This document shows positions 9,111-15,903 of a stretch of 64,000 nt of DNA, in pieces. A model generated the notes under the pieces. That model saw nothing but the letters and a program-made list of their open reading frames with translations, ran no database searches and had not been told where the DNA came from. Position numbers and translations under genes: made by a program. The stretch is from JAKRSE01 sp943369295 (GTDB lineage Bacteria; Armatimonadota; Fimbriimonadia; Fimbriimonadales; Fimbriimonadaceae). Each line of letters starts with the position of its first letter. Position 1 is the stretch's first letter. Where the stretch lies: NCBI GenBank assembly GCA_943369295.1, contig CALRMU020000003.1, positions 124,001-188,000 of the forward strand. Reading direction: 5' to 3'.

Positions 9111-9143
9111 AAAAGGACCGTCTCCTTTTGAAGACGGTCCTTT
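9111..9143 (-). terminator. Intrinsic terminator after the thioredoxin-fusion gene
   Basis: The stem AAGGACCGTCT/AGACGGTCCTT is followed by TTTTC on the minus strand. The hairpin is nearly symmetric and may also act on the plus strand. Confidence 0.8.
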
Positions 9144-9164
9144 CATCCCGAGAGATTTTCGCTC

Positions 9165-10112
9165 TTAGATTCCGGCCATTTGTCGGGCCTTTCGGATTTC
9201 TCCAAGGACCTGAGCGGGGCCGCCGTAGCCGACAAATTCGTGGAACACGGTTCCATCAGACTTGAGGAACTTGACGGTGGGCATGGCTTCAACACCGTAG
9301 CGCTGAGCGGTGGCAGTTTCGCGGTCGACATCAACCTTCGTCAGCAGCATTCCCTTGACGGCATCCTTAAAGGCGCCGGTGGAGAAAACTTCCTTGTCCA
9401 TCATCTTGCAGGGTCCGCACCAGTCAGCCATGAAGTCCACCATGATGATCTTCTTTGACTTGGCAGCAGCGGCAAGGGCATCTTCGAACTTCAGCCACTT
9501 GGCTTCAAGAAGATCGGACTCGTTGACTTCCTGAGCACCAGCGGGAGGTGCGAAAGCGAAGAGGGCATCTGTGTTGCCCTTGAGAGCGACGGCCTGAGCG
9601 TTGAGGATTGAGGTTTCAACCTTGTCTCGCACCTTCTCGTCGAACTGGACCTGTCGAATCACCTTGTCGGCCTTGTCGGTAAAGAAGGTAGCAGTGGTGC
9701 CTTCGAAAGCGGCGGTGGCGGTGCTCATGCCTCGCTTGTCGGCTCCATCCTTCGCTGCGACTCCCTTAAGGGCTTCGGCATCGAAGAAGGGAAGCCAGAG
9801 CTTTAGAGACTTGTCATCGAAAGCTGCCTTCAGATCAGTCGCCGTCTGAGCTTTTTTGACGTAAACCTTGTCGGCCTTGATGTATGTGGTGATCGTCGTC
9901 CCATCAGCGACGATGAGCCTGCTGGGGGTATCGATTCGAGCTTTGTTGGGTTTGCTGAGCTGAACCGTGAACCTTTCAGTAGCTCCACCGACCTTCGTGA
10001 CGCTGTAGGTCGCAGAAAGCTGGTCAGCAGCGGTCAATGCCTTAACGTGATTGGGAAGCGCTCCACCTGTCTGGGGAGCCGCGAGAAGCAGAACTGCGGC
10101 AAGAGAAACCAT
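9165..10112 (-). CDS. Exported LolA-like/thioredoxin fusion protein
   Basis: The product is about 315 aa from the ATG at 10112, which has AAAGGTGAT as ribosome-binding site; a GTG at 10121 is also possible. It begins with a signal peptide (MVSLAAVLLLAAPQTGGA). Residues about 25-190 show a DUF2092/LolA-like beta-rich pattern (ARIDTPSRLIVADG, TYIKADKVYVKK). Residues about 205-315 are a thioredoxin domain with the redox motif WCGPC at 231-235 and a conserved MPTVKF cis-proline loop. The protein probably acts outside the cytoplasm as a disulfide reductase or thiol chaperone. The fusion with a lipoprotein-carrier-like domain is unusual, and its substrate is unknown. Confidence 0.8.
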   Translation of the reverse strand: MVSLAAVLLLAAPQTGGALPNHVKALTAADQLSATYSVTKVGGATERFTVQLSKPNKARIDTPSRLIVADGTTITTYIKADKVYVKKAQTATDLKAAFDDKSLKLWLPFFDAEALKGVAAKDGADKRGMSTATAAFEGTTATFFTDKADKVIRQVQFDEKVRDKVETSILNAQAVALKGNTDALFAFAPPAGAQEVNESDLLEAKWLKFEDALAAAAKSKKIIMVDFMADWCGPCKMMDKEVFSTGAFKDAVKGMLLTKVDVDRETATAQRYGVEAMPTVKFLKSDGTVFHEFVGYGGPAQVLGEIRKARQMAGI

Positions 10113-10147
10113 GTTGATCACCTTTGTCCGAAGACGGTAACTCTTCT

Positions 10148-10177
10148 ATTGTATCAGGTTTGGAGGTGTCTGTTCAA
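10148..10177 (-). promoter_or_regulatory. Sigma-70-like promoter for the LolA-like/thioredoxin gene
   Basis: On the minus strand TTGAAC is followed after 18 nt by TACAAT, about 36 nt before the ATG at 10112. Confidence 0.55.
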
Positions 10178-10263
10178 ATTATTTTGATGAATTCTGAATT
10201 TAAACTTAAGGGTGCCAGGTTCTGCGGCCCCAGACCCGAAACCACGCAGCTATGTCGTATGCT

Positions 10264-10413
10264 AGAGTGAATCGACTTGCGGTGCATAAGTCAGGATCTA
10301 CAGTGAACACCATGACCTACGATGGAGATGGACTGAAGAGAGCAGAGATTGCCGCTTCTGGCAGAACCACTCTTGTCTGGGATGGAGCTGACGACCTTCA
10401 GGGGAGGTCTTAA
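10264..10413 (+). pseudogene. Rhs repeat fragment of cassette 1 (ends at an in-frame TAA)
   Basis: This frame reads RVNRLAVHKSGS...MTYDGDGLKRAE...TTLVWDGADDLQGRS and stops at TAA 10411. It is a single YD-type Rhs repeat with no upstream Rhs coding sequence: the preceding DNA is the regulatory region of a gene on the other strand. Nearly identical fragments precede the two later cassettes. It may be a recombination homology arm rather than an expressed peptide. Confidence 0.7.
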
Positions 10414-10417
10414 GAAA

Positions 10418-11404
10418 ATGCCTGTTGTCAACTACCACAGCGCCAACGGAAGACTGATCGGAGAAACAACCTCCGGAGTCAGGACAGACTACATGAGCGA
10501 TGCTCTTGGCTCTGTCACAGGGACGCTCAATGCTTCACAGGCAGTAGTAAACACCTACCGCTACAAGCCGTACGGAGAGCTGCTTGCAAAGACTGGAGCT
10601 GGACTGGATCCTCGTATTCTTTGGGGTGGCTACAGGGCTTCCGGAGCCTTTTACGACTTAACACCATCCAGGATGGCAATGACCTATCAGTCCCAAACCG
10701 GTCAAATCGCTAGATCGTCCGGATCGTCAACAAGGACTTTGGTTAGTCCGACTGAGGCTCAGGGAAACTGCGGGCTAGCTTGTCGTCAGAGGCCGCTTAA
10801 TAATAAAACCTATGCTATCTCAAAATGTGGTGGATGGGGGTTGCAATGTCAATTTAGGGTGACAAACTGCAAGTTTTTCGACGGCTATGTTGTGCAGGAG
10901 ATAATCCTCTCTGAATGCCTGAAAGACTGTAAAGGAGGCAGAATTGATCCAAAGCATTCGTGCAACTCAAACCGGATAAATCTGTTTGGTTGTGCAGTTA
11001 CTAGTTACTACGAAGCCTGGAAAGTCGTCATAGAAAATGGTAACCTGAATACAGAAAAGAGTGACCCACAGGATGGTGCTCTTGATTACAATACCTACTC
11101 GGATGTTGGCGCATGTACGGCTGGTACTGTTGAACTTATTGCGATAGCAGCGCCAATTAGTTTAGGTGGGGACAACATCGACATGTTTAAGGTTCGAGGA
11201 CTGCCAGATTGTGCTGGTGTTTTGCGAGCGACTGAATCAAGACCGTCTTGGTGGCCCCCCAAGGGAGCAATGGAACGGAGAGTGAGGTCAAAGCATTCTT
11301 GTTGTTGTGACGGCAAAAGGATGAAGGACTGTGATAAAGGGCCATACATTGAGACCGCTGTAGCTTTGACTGTTAACCCATGTCAGGATTGGATCAACAA
11401 ATGA
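10418..11404 (+). CDS. Rhs core fragment with cysteine-rich C-terminal domain (cassette 1)
   Basis: The 328-aa product starts MPVVNYHSANGRLIGE at an ATG with an AGGGGAGG ribosome-binding site. The first 70 residues are a conserved Rhs core segment (DALGSVTGTLNASQ, TYRYKPYGELLAKTG). From about residue 75 the core diverges from cassettes 2 and 3: the RARHY and DPLWP motifs are missing. The last 180 residues form a Cys-rich domain (many Cys, EAWKVV, CAGVL, CCC near the end) shared with cassette 3. Polymorphic Rhs toxins carry effector domains here, so a toxin tip is likely, but the family is not recognised. The stop overlaps the partner gene by 4 bp. Confidence 0.75.
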   Translation: MPVVNYHSANGRLIGETTSGVRTDYMSDALGSVTGTLNASQAVVNTYRYKPYGELLAKTGAGLDPRILWGGYRASGAFYDLTPSRMAMTYQSQTGQIARSSGSSTRTLVSPTEAQGNCGLACRQRPLNNKTYAISKCGGWGLQCQFRVTNCKFFDGYVVQEIILSECLKDCKGGRIDPKHSCNSNRINLFGCAVTSYYEAWKVVIENGNLNTEKSDPQDGALDYNTYSDVGACTAGTVELIAIAAPISLGGDNIDMFKVRGLPDCAGVLRATESRPSWWPPKGAMERRVRSKHSCCCDGKRMKDCDKGPYIETAVALTVNPCQDWINK

Positions 11405-12006
11405 ACTACACAGTTCTTTCATTCGTATTGATGAGTCTTCCAGTGCCTAACGAGATTACGCGAGTCGAGGACTTCCTTGATCGCCTTTCGAGACTACCTA
11501 GCTACGAGTCGTCTGCCGCATCAGACTGGAACAGATGGAAGAGGCACGGTCTAGACATTAAATATTTCAACGACCAGCCCTCCGTCACCGCAGATTATGT
11601 TGCTTTGACGAGAGTGTCTGTGGACACCTTTGATACGGCATTTGTTGCATTTCAGTTGAAGTTATGGGACAATGATGATTCTGCATGGCGGCTCACTGAG
11701 AGACCGTCCCACGATCTTGGTTCCCAAAAGGCAGCAAGACATATAAAGCTATCTTGGCTGCCAGACTTGCGGGCCAAGTTTTCAACTCTATATTGGCTGA
11801 TGTTTGATGATCCCTCCCAGAAAGGTTCTAGTCCGTGGGTCCATCGCGAAGGTGCTCTGATCCTCCAGCCAGCCCCCCGCCCATTATCTGGCTACTCGAT
11901 CCATTCTGTCTCAATCCCTCCCATCAGCAAGCTAAGGAGCTTACGCAGAATTCAGTGGCACGTCCGCTATCTACAGGAGTCGGGCAAGGTGGGTGACCGC
12001 TCATAA
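11401..12006 (+). CDS. Partner of Rhs cassette 1, candidate immunity protein
   Basis: The ATG at 11401 overlaps the Rhs stop as ATGA, so translation is coupled. The 201-aa product begins with a hydrophobic stretch (MNYTVLSFVLMSLPVPNE) that could be a signal peptide or anchor. The rest is polar and tryptophan-rich with no recognised motif. Location directly downstream of a variable Rhs C-terminus is the classic place of an immunity gene. The stop lies a few bases before the next Rhs homology segment starts. Function is inferred from position only. Confidence 0.6.
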   Translation: MNYTVLSFVLMSLPVPNEITRVEDFLDRLSRLPSYESSAASDWNRWKRHGLDIKYFNDQPSVTADYVALTRVSVDTFDTAFVAFQLKLWDNDDSAWRLTERPSHDLGSQKAARHIKLSWLPDLRAKFSTLYWLMFDDPSQKGSSPWVHREGALILQPAPRPLSGYSIHSVSIPPISKLRSLRRIQWHVRYLQESGKVGDRS

Positions 12007-12014
12007 AACATAGT

Positions 12015-12164
12015 CGAGTGAACAGGCTTGCGGTGCACAAGTCAGGGAGCACGGTGAACACCATGACTTACGACGGTGATGGACTGAAGAGAGCAGAGAT
12101 TTCTGCTTCCGGCAGAACCACTCTTGTCTGGGATGGAGCTGACTACCTTCAGGGGAGGTCTTAA
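12015..12164 (+). pseudogene. Rhs repeat fragment of cassette 2
   Basis: It reads RVNRLAVHKSGS...MTYDGDGLKRAE...TTLVWDGADYLQGRS and stops at TAA 12162, closely matching the fragment before cassette 1 at DNA level. Homology begins just after the previous partner gene ends, marking the cassette border. Confidence 0.7.
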
Positions 12165-12168
12165 GAAG

Positions 12169-13224
12169 ATGCCTGTTGTCAACTACCACAGCGCTAACGG
12201 AAGACTGATCGGAGAAACAACCTCCGGAGTCAGGACAGACTACATGAGCGATGCTCTTGGCTCTGTCACAGGGACTCTCAATGCTTCACAGGCTGTTGTC
12301 AACACCTACCGCTACAAGCCGTACGGGGAGCTGTTAGCCAAGACTGGCTCTGCAGCAGACCCAGCCTTCATGTGGAACGGAACCACTCAGAGCAGAAGAA
12401 CAGGCCTCACCTTCTCTGACCAGTACAACAGAGCAAGGCACTACGGAACCAGGCAGGGACAGTGGACCACCGTGGATCCGCTATGGCCAAGTGAAAGAGC
12501 CTACTTGTACTGTCACAATTTGCCAACAAGCCTAGTTGACATCTGGGGCCTTACTCCAATCAGAGTGTATTTCAACTCATTTATTCATGAAGATGAGGAT
12601 AAAATGAATGGCAAAAAAATTTCAGGGTTCCCTGGAATCTGGATTAAAGCGCCCTGGAACCCAGATGGAATGAAGTACTTCAAAGGAGATGGACGTAGCT
12701 TTTTTGCGCCTGGAACAGCTAGAGTGGCCTCAGTCGGCGGGGTAGATTCTTGCAAAATTGGTGTCTTGAGAAGCGACGATATCATCTTTGAAGCAGCGCC
12801 ATACTACGCTTCCGGCCTATTCGGTAACCCATTGCAGTTGAGGCGAGATCGAAAGCCAGCATCAATTAAAAAACGTGTACTCGGAAACATATGCGATCCT
12901 GTAACAGGCTATGCCGCATCGGTTATTGTGCTGGAATACAGTGCATTGAATCCATTACTTCCACTCAACCCTCTTGCAATTCATGTAATTAATAAGGTGA
13001 CTTTAGTCAGGGAAGGTGATGGTGCAGTGAAAGTGAACATGGAAGGTGCTCACACGCAGTACCCTTGGCATGAAAGCTCCGTGCGCATAGGTGGCAGGCT
13101 TCAAAGAGTGTATACATACTCTGCTACACCAGGGAATCTAGTTGAGGGTCTTATGGGTACTGCGGCTTTCTCTGTGCCATCAGTCTATGGCGATGGTGAA
13201 AAATGTCCCTGTCCGTGCGAATAG
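12169..13224 (+). CDS. Rhs core fragment with DUF3238-like C-terminal domain (cassette 2)
   Basis: The 351-aa product starts at an ATG 7 nt after the TAA of the repeat fragment, with AGGGGAGG as ribosome-binding site. The Rhs core is complete at its C-terminal boundary: YNRARHYG, GQWTTVDPLWP and then NLPTSLVDIWGL, after which the sequence becomes cassette-specific. The 220-residue tip contains FNSFIHEDED, YFKGDGRSFFAPG and YAASVIVLEYSA, a pattern reminiscent of DUF3238 proteins, and ends in CPCPCE. Toxin activity is assumed from the Rhs context. The DUF3238 similarity is from memory of the motif and is moderate evidence. Confidence 0.75.
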   Translation: MPVVNYHSANGRLIGETTSGVRTDYMSDALGSVTGTLNASQAVVNTYRYKPYGELLAKTGSAADPAFMWNGTTQSRRTGLTFSDQYNRARHYGTRQGQWTTVDPLWPSERAYLYCHNLPTSLVDIWGLTPIRVYFNSFIHEDEDKMNGKKISGFPGIWIKAPWNPDGMKYFKGDGRSFFAPGTARVASVGGVDSCKIGVLRSDDIIFEAAPYYASGLFGNPLQLRRDRKPASIKKRVLGNICDPVTGYAASVIVLEYSALNPLLPLNPLAIHVINKVTLVREGDGAVKVNMEGAHTQYPWHESSVRIGGRLQRVYTYSATPGNLVEGLMGTAAFSVPSVYGDGEKCPCPCE

Positions 13225-13237
13225 TGGCGGTAGCCAG

Positions 13238-13744
13238 ATGAAGAAGGGTACAGCAGTCCTGTTGGTCGGCTTGGCTGTGTCATCAGTAACCCTATGGATA
13301 GTGTCCTATGAATATAGAAACCGTGTAGACACAATAGAAATCATTGTTCCCAAGGGCTTCTCCGGTGTTGTCAGCATAGGGATACGGAAAGGGCCGAATG
13401 AGTGCAAGAACTTTGGATCATCGGTCGTTGTCATGCTAGATGAGCTTGGAGAAGCTGAGGTTCATGAGTGCATTTACGATGGCTGGCGTGTTGTAAAAGT
13501 GTTTGACACTGAAGGATTTGAGTATCAGCCGGTCAGCAGTTCTTATGGAAAGGTCTATCGAATAGAATCAACTCCTCAAAACCTAAATCCACTGGAGATG
13601 CAAACGAAAGTTTTTCACGAACTTAGCACTTTGTATCGAGAAGGGCAGTGGGCACACCGATATTATATGGGTTCATTGAAGAGAACCAAGGATTATCTGA
13701 AAGCGAAAGGACTGCTCGCGGGTGGACTGAATGGCTCGCCATGA
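13238..13744 (+). CDS. Partner of Rhs cassette 2, candidate membrane-anchored immunity protein
   Basis: The start at 13238 (MKKGTAVLLVGLAVSS) lies 13 bp after the Rhs stop; a longer frame from 13142 would overlap the Rhs gene. The 168-aa product has an N-terminal membrane anchor or signal (residues about 4-24). A predicted extracytoplasmic part follows with beta-rich character (DTIEIIVPKGFSGVV, a segment seen in surface beta-sandwich proteins). No enzyme motif is seen. Like the partners of cassettes 1 and 3 it starts hydrophobic, so an immunity protein acting outside the cytoplasm is plausible. Confidence 0.6.
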   Translation: MKKGTAVLLVGLAVSSVTLWIVSYEYRNRVDTIEIIVPKGFSGVVSIGIRKGPNECKNFGSSVVVMLDELGEAEVHECIYDGWRVVKVFDTEGFEYQPVSSSYGKVYRIESTPQNLNPLEMQTKVFHELSTLYREGQWAHRYYMGSLKRTKDYLKAKGLLAGGLNGSP

Positions 13745-13747
13745 ATT

Positions 13748-13832
13748 TGGACTGAAGAGAGCAGAGGTTTCTGCCTCTGGCAGAACCACCATTGTCTGGG
13801 ATGGAGCTGACTACCTTCAGGGGAGGTCTTAA
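13748..13832 (+). pseudogene. Truncated Rhs repeat fragment of cassette 3
   Basis: Homology to the other fragments starts only at GLKRAE and runs to GADYLQGRS-stop (TAA 13830). It is about 65 bp shorter at the 5' side than copies 1 and 2 and abuts the previous partner gene stop at 13744. Confidence 0.7.
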
Positions 13833-13837
13833 GGAAG

Positions 13838-14854
13838 ATGCCTGTTGTCAACTACCACAGCGCTAACGGAAGGCTGATCGGAGAAACAACCTCCGGAGTC
13901 AGGACAGATTACATGAGCGATGCTCTTGGCTCTGTCACAGGGACGCTCAATGCAAGCCAGGCAGTGGTCAACACCTACCGCTACAAGCCATACGGGGAGC
14001 TCCTGGCCAAGACTGGCTCTGCGGCAGACCCAGCTTTCATGTGGAACGGAACAACCCAGAGCAGAAGAACGGGGCTCACCTTCTCTGATCAGTACAACAG
14101 AGCAAGGCACTACGGAACAAGGCAAGGGCAGTGGACGACCGTGGATCCCTTGTGGCCGAGAGAGAGGGTGCTTGGATACTGTAATGGAAATCCGACAAGT
14201 AGCGTGGACCCCTCTGGGCTCTTTCCCGTTTCACGGGAACTAATGTCAGCCTCCTACGAGTGCTGTGGTGGATACAAAGTTGACTGGGATTTTGGAATAA
14301 CTGATTCAAATCATTCGAGTATCAAGAAAGGCGGCTGGCTGATTCAGAGAATAGAATTCAAACAAGATATCAAAGATTGTGGTGGGGAGGCAATTGCATC
14401 GCCCTGTCCATCATTCTATTTTGAAGCCTGGAAGTTAGTGTATTCAAAAGAGTTTGGATGGGAAGTAGCCAGGCCGGTAAAGGATGGTTCGTGGGAGGCT
14501 AGCGGGCCACCCCATGACTTCTGGGAAGGGTCCAACGCAACCTGCAGGACTGGCTCAAGGACTGTAAGGGGCGAACTAATGATTGCAGCCGCTCTTCCGC
14601 CGGAATTCAAGCGTGGCAAAGTAGCATGCGCGGGTGATCTTCCCTCCTCAGAAACATTTAGTGGGTGGAAGTCTCATGGCGGGGCATCTCAGTTAACACT
14701 GACCTTTGCCTGTTGCCGCCCACCAGCTCCATGTCCGGAAGAGCTAGACTTCTGCAACTCCTGTAAAACCCCGGGCAAGTGCCAGAAACCTGTCATCTCC
14801 GTAGTTCCCAATCAGGGTACAAAATTTAACTCCGACTGCAGGAAACTCAAATAA
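13838..14854 (+). CDS. Rhs core fragment with cysteine-rich C-terminal domain (cassette 3)
   Basis: The 338-aa product begins with the same MPVVNYHSANGRLIGE core and runs through GQWTTVDPLWP and NPTSSVDPSGL (residues about 125-132). The tip then starts. The tip shares a pattern with cassette 1: GG-x-(L/V)IQ, KDC-GG, (F/Y)(F/Y)EAWK(L/V)V, a Cys-Arg/Thr-Gly segment, CAG-x-L and a final CC pair, followed by a Cys/Pro tail. The ATG here is 8 nt after the TAA rather than 7, so it lies in a different frame relative to the repeat fragment than in cassettes 1 and 2. It ends 6 bp before the next gene. Confidence 0.75.
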   Translation: MPVVNYHSANGRLIGETTSGVRTDYMSDALGSVTGTLNASQAVVNTYRYKPYGELLAKTGSAADPAFMWNGTTQSRRTGLTFSDQYNRARHYGTRQGQWTTVDPLWPRERVLGYCNGNPTSSVDPSGLFPVSRELMSASYECCGGYKVDWDFGITDSNHSSIKKGGWLIQRIEFKQDIKDCGGEAIASPCPSFYFEAWKLVYSKEFGWEVARPVKDGSWEASGPPHDFWEGSNATCRTGSRTVRGELMIAAALPPEFKRGKVACAGDLPSSETFSGWKSHGGASQLTLTFACCRPPAPCPEELDFCNSCKTPGKCQKPVISVVPNQGTKFNSDCRKLK

Positions 14855-14860
14855 GGCAAA

Positions 14861-15373
14861 ATGCTAAGTGCTCTTCTAATTTCGATTGCTCTACTTGAAA
14901 ACGGAGATGAGTTCCAAAGCATCCCTACATTGAGACATATATATTCAGCTGATGATCCTTCAAAAGAGATTGATAGGCTTCACTTTGCTCTTCAGAGCTT
15001 TGCTGGTTTGCCATCGTGGAGGCAAGTGCGGTTGCAAGCTAGATTTCTGGCGGACAACAGTTCTTACATTACTTCCAAAGGTGTTCGACGGAAAAGAAGT
15101 GTCGACCTAAGTCGATTCCGCATCATTGACATTGTTAATAGAACTCGCTTATTCCCCGACCCCTCCCTTGATCTTGATTTTCTTCAATATGACCACGTTC
15201 AGAGGAGGTTTGCAGTTCGGGTTATCGATGAGAAGAAACGTGAGCTGCTCATACACTATCCTGTTCACGTGGATGGTCCATTTTACTTGTCCAGCACTAA
15301 AGAGGTCGAGTTGATCAGTCTGCGTATCAGGAATGGCGAATTTGTATTACGTGATTTTAAACCTAAACAATAG
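14861..15373 (+). CDS. Partner of Rhs cassette 3, candidate immunity protein
   Basis: The 170-aa product begins MLSALLISIALLENGDE, a short hydrophobic segment that may be a signal peptide. A polar, arginine-rich body follows with no recognised domain. It starts 6 bp after the Rhs stop. Although cassettes 1 and 3 share a C-terminal domain family, this protein shows no clear similarity to the cassette 1 partner, as expected if immunity proteins diverge quickly or act on different sites. Function is inferred only from position. Confidence 0.6.
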   Translation: MLSALLISIALLENGDEFQSIPTLRHIYSADDPSKEIDRLHFALQSFAGLPSWRQVRLQARFLADNSSYITSKGVRRKRSVDLSRFRIIDIVNRTRLFPDPSLDLDFLQYDHVQRRFAVRVIDEKKRELLIHYPVHVDGPFYLSSTKEVELISLRIRNGEFVLRDFKPKQ

Positions 15374-15903
15374 CTCATGGTGGGACTTACTCTTCAAGCA
15401 AACTCAAGTCAGTTGTAGTCGCAGATCTAATCAATCATCTCAATGCAATATTATGACCGGGCCCCGTCCCATGACCGGTCTATAGTTCCATTCTCGTCTG
15501 CTGCGAAGTCTTCGCTGGTGATTTGCTCTCATCACCATACTTCTTCCCATAGCCGGATGTGCTGAGTTGAGTGACAGTCCTCCTCTTCCACTTCCCTCCG
15601 TACAGGGCCAGCGATGCCAAACATCGCGCTAAGCTCAGATCGAGTCTCCTTTGGAGAATCGATGTTCGCAAGATCAGGAGGGAGGTGGCAGCCCTCGATG
15701 ATTTTCAAAGCTGATGAATACCCTGACAAGGGAATCACGATCACTGCCTCGGACATCGCACGTCTTGCCTCGACGTCAACTACCATCCCAATCTCCATCG
15801 GCCACCCTTCAGTGGATTCCCCGAAGGCACTGGTCACGGACCAGTGGCACCCCGATCGTAATCATCAAAGACTTCAAATCCAGTCTGTGCCAAACTACGA
15901 ATC
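15374..15903. other. Intergenic region after the Rhs array, with a possible phage-gene fragment
   Basis: No complete gene is supported in this 530-bp stretch. A plus-strand frame at about 15614-15826 reads IFKADEYPDKGITITASDIA...PISIGHPSVDSPK, resembling part of the Mu gpI-like prohead protease family. It is cut exactly where the palindromic repeat (15827-15852) begins. The first 240 bp hold nothing recognisable. Confidence 0.45.
15827..15852. repeat. 26-bp dispersed palindrome, copy 2
   Basis: Identical to the element at 6657-6682. It directly interrupts a conserved-looking reading frame. Confidence 0.85.

Noticed and set aside
10401..10420. A prfB-like programmed +1 frameshift (SD-like AGGGGAGG before TCT TAA) joining the Rhs repeat to the core
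   Set aside because: The distance from TAA to the downstream ATG frame is 7 nt in two copies but 8 in the third, so a single shift mechanism cannot serve all three. The P-site codon would also re-pair poorly.
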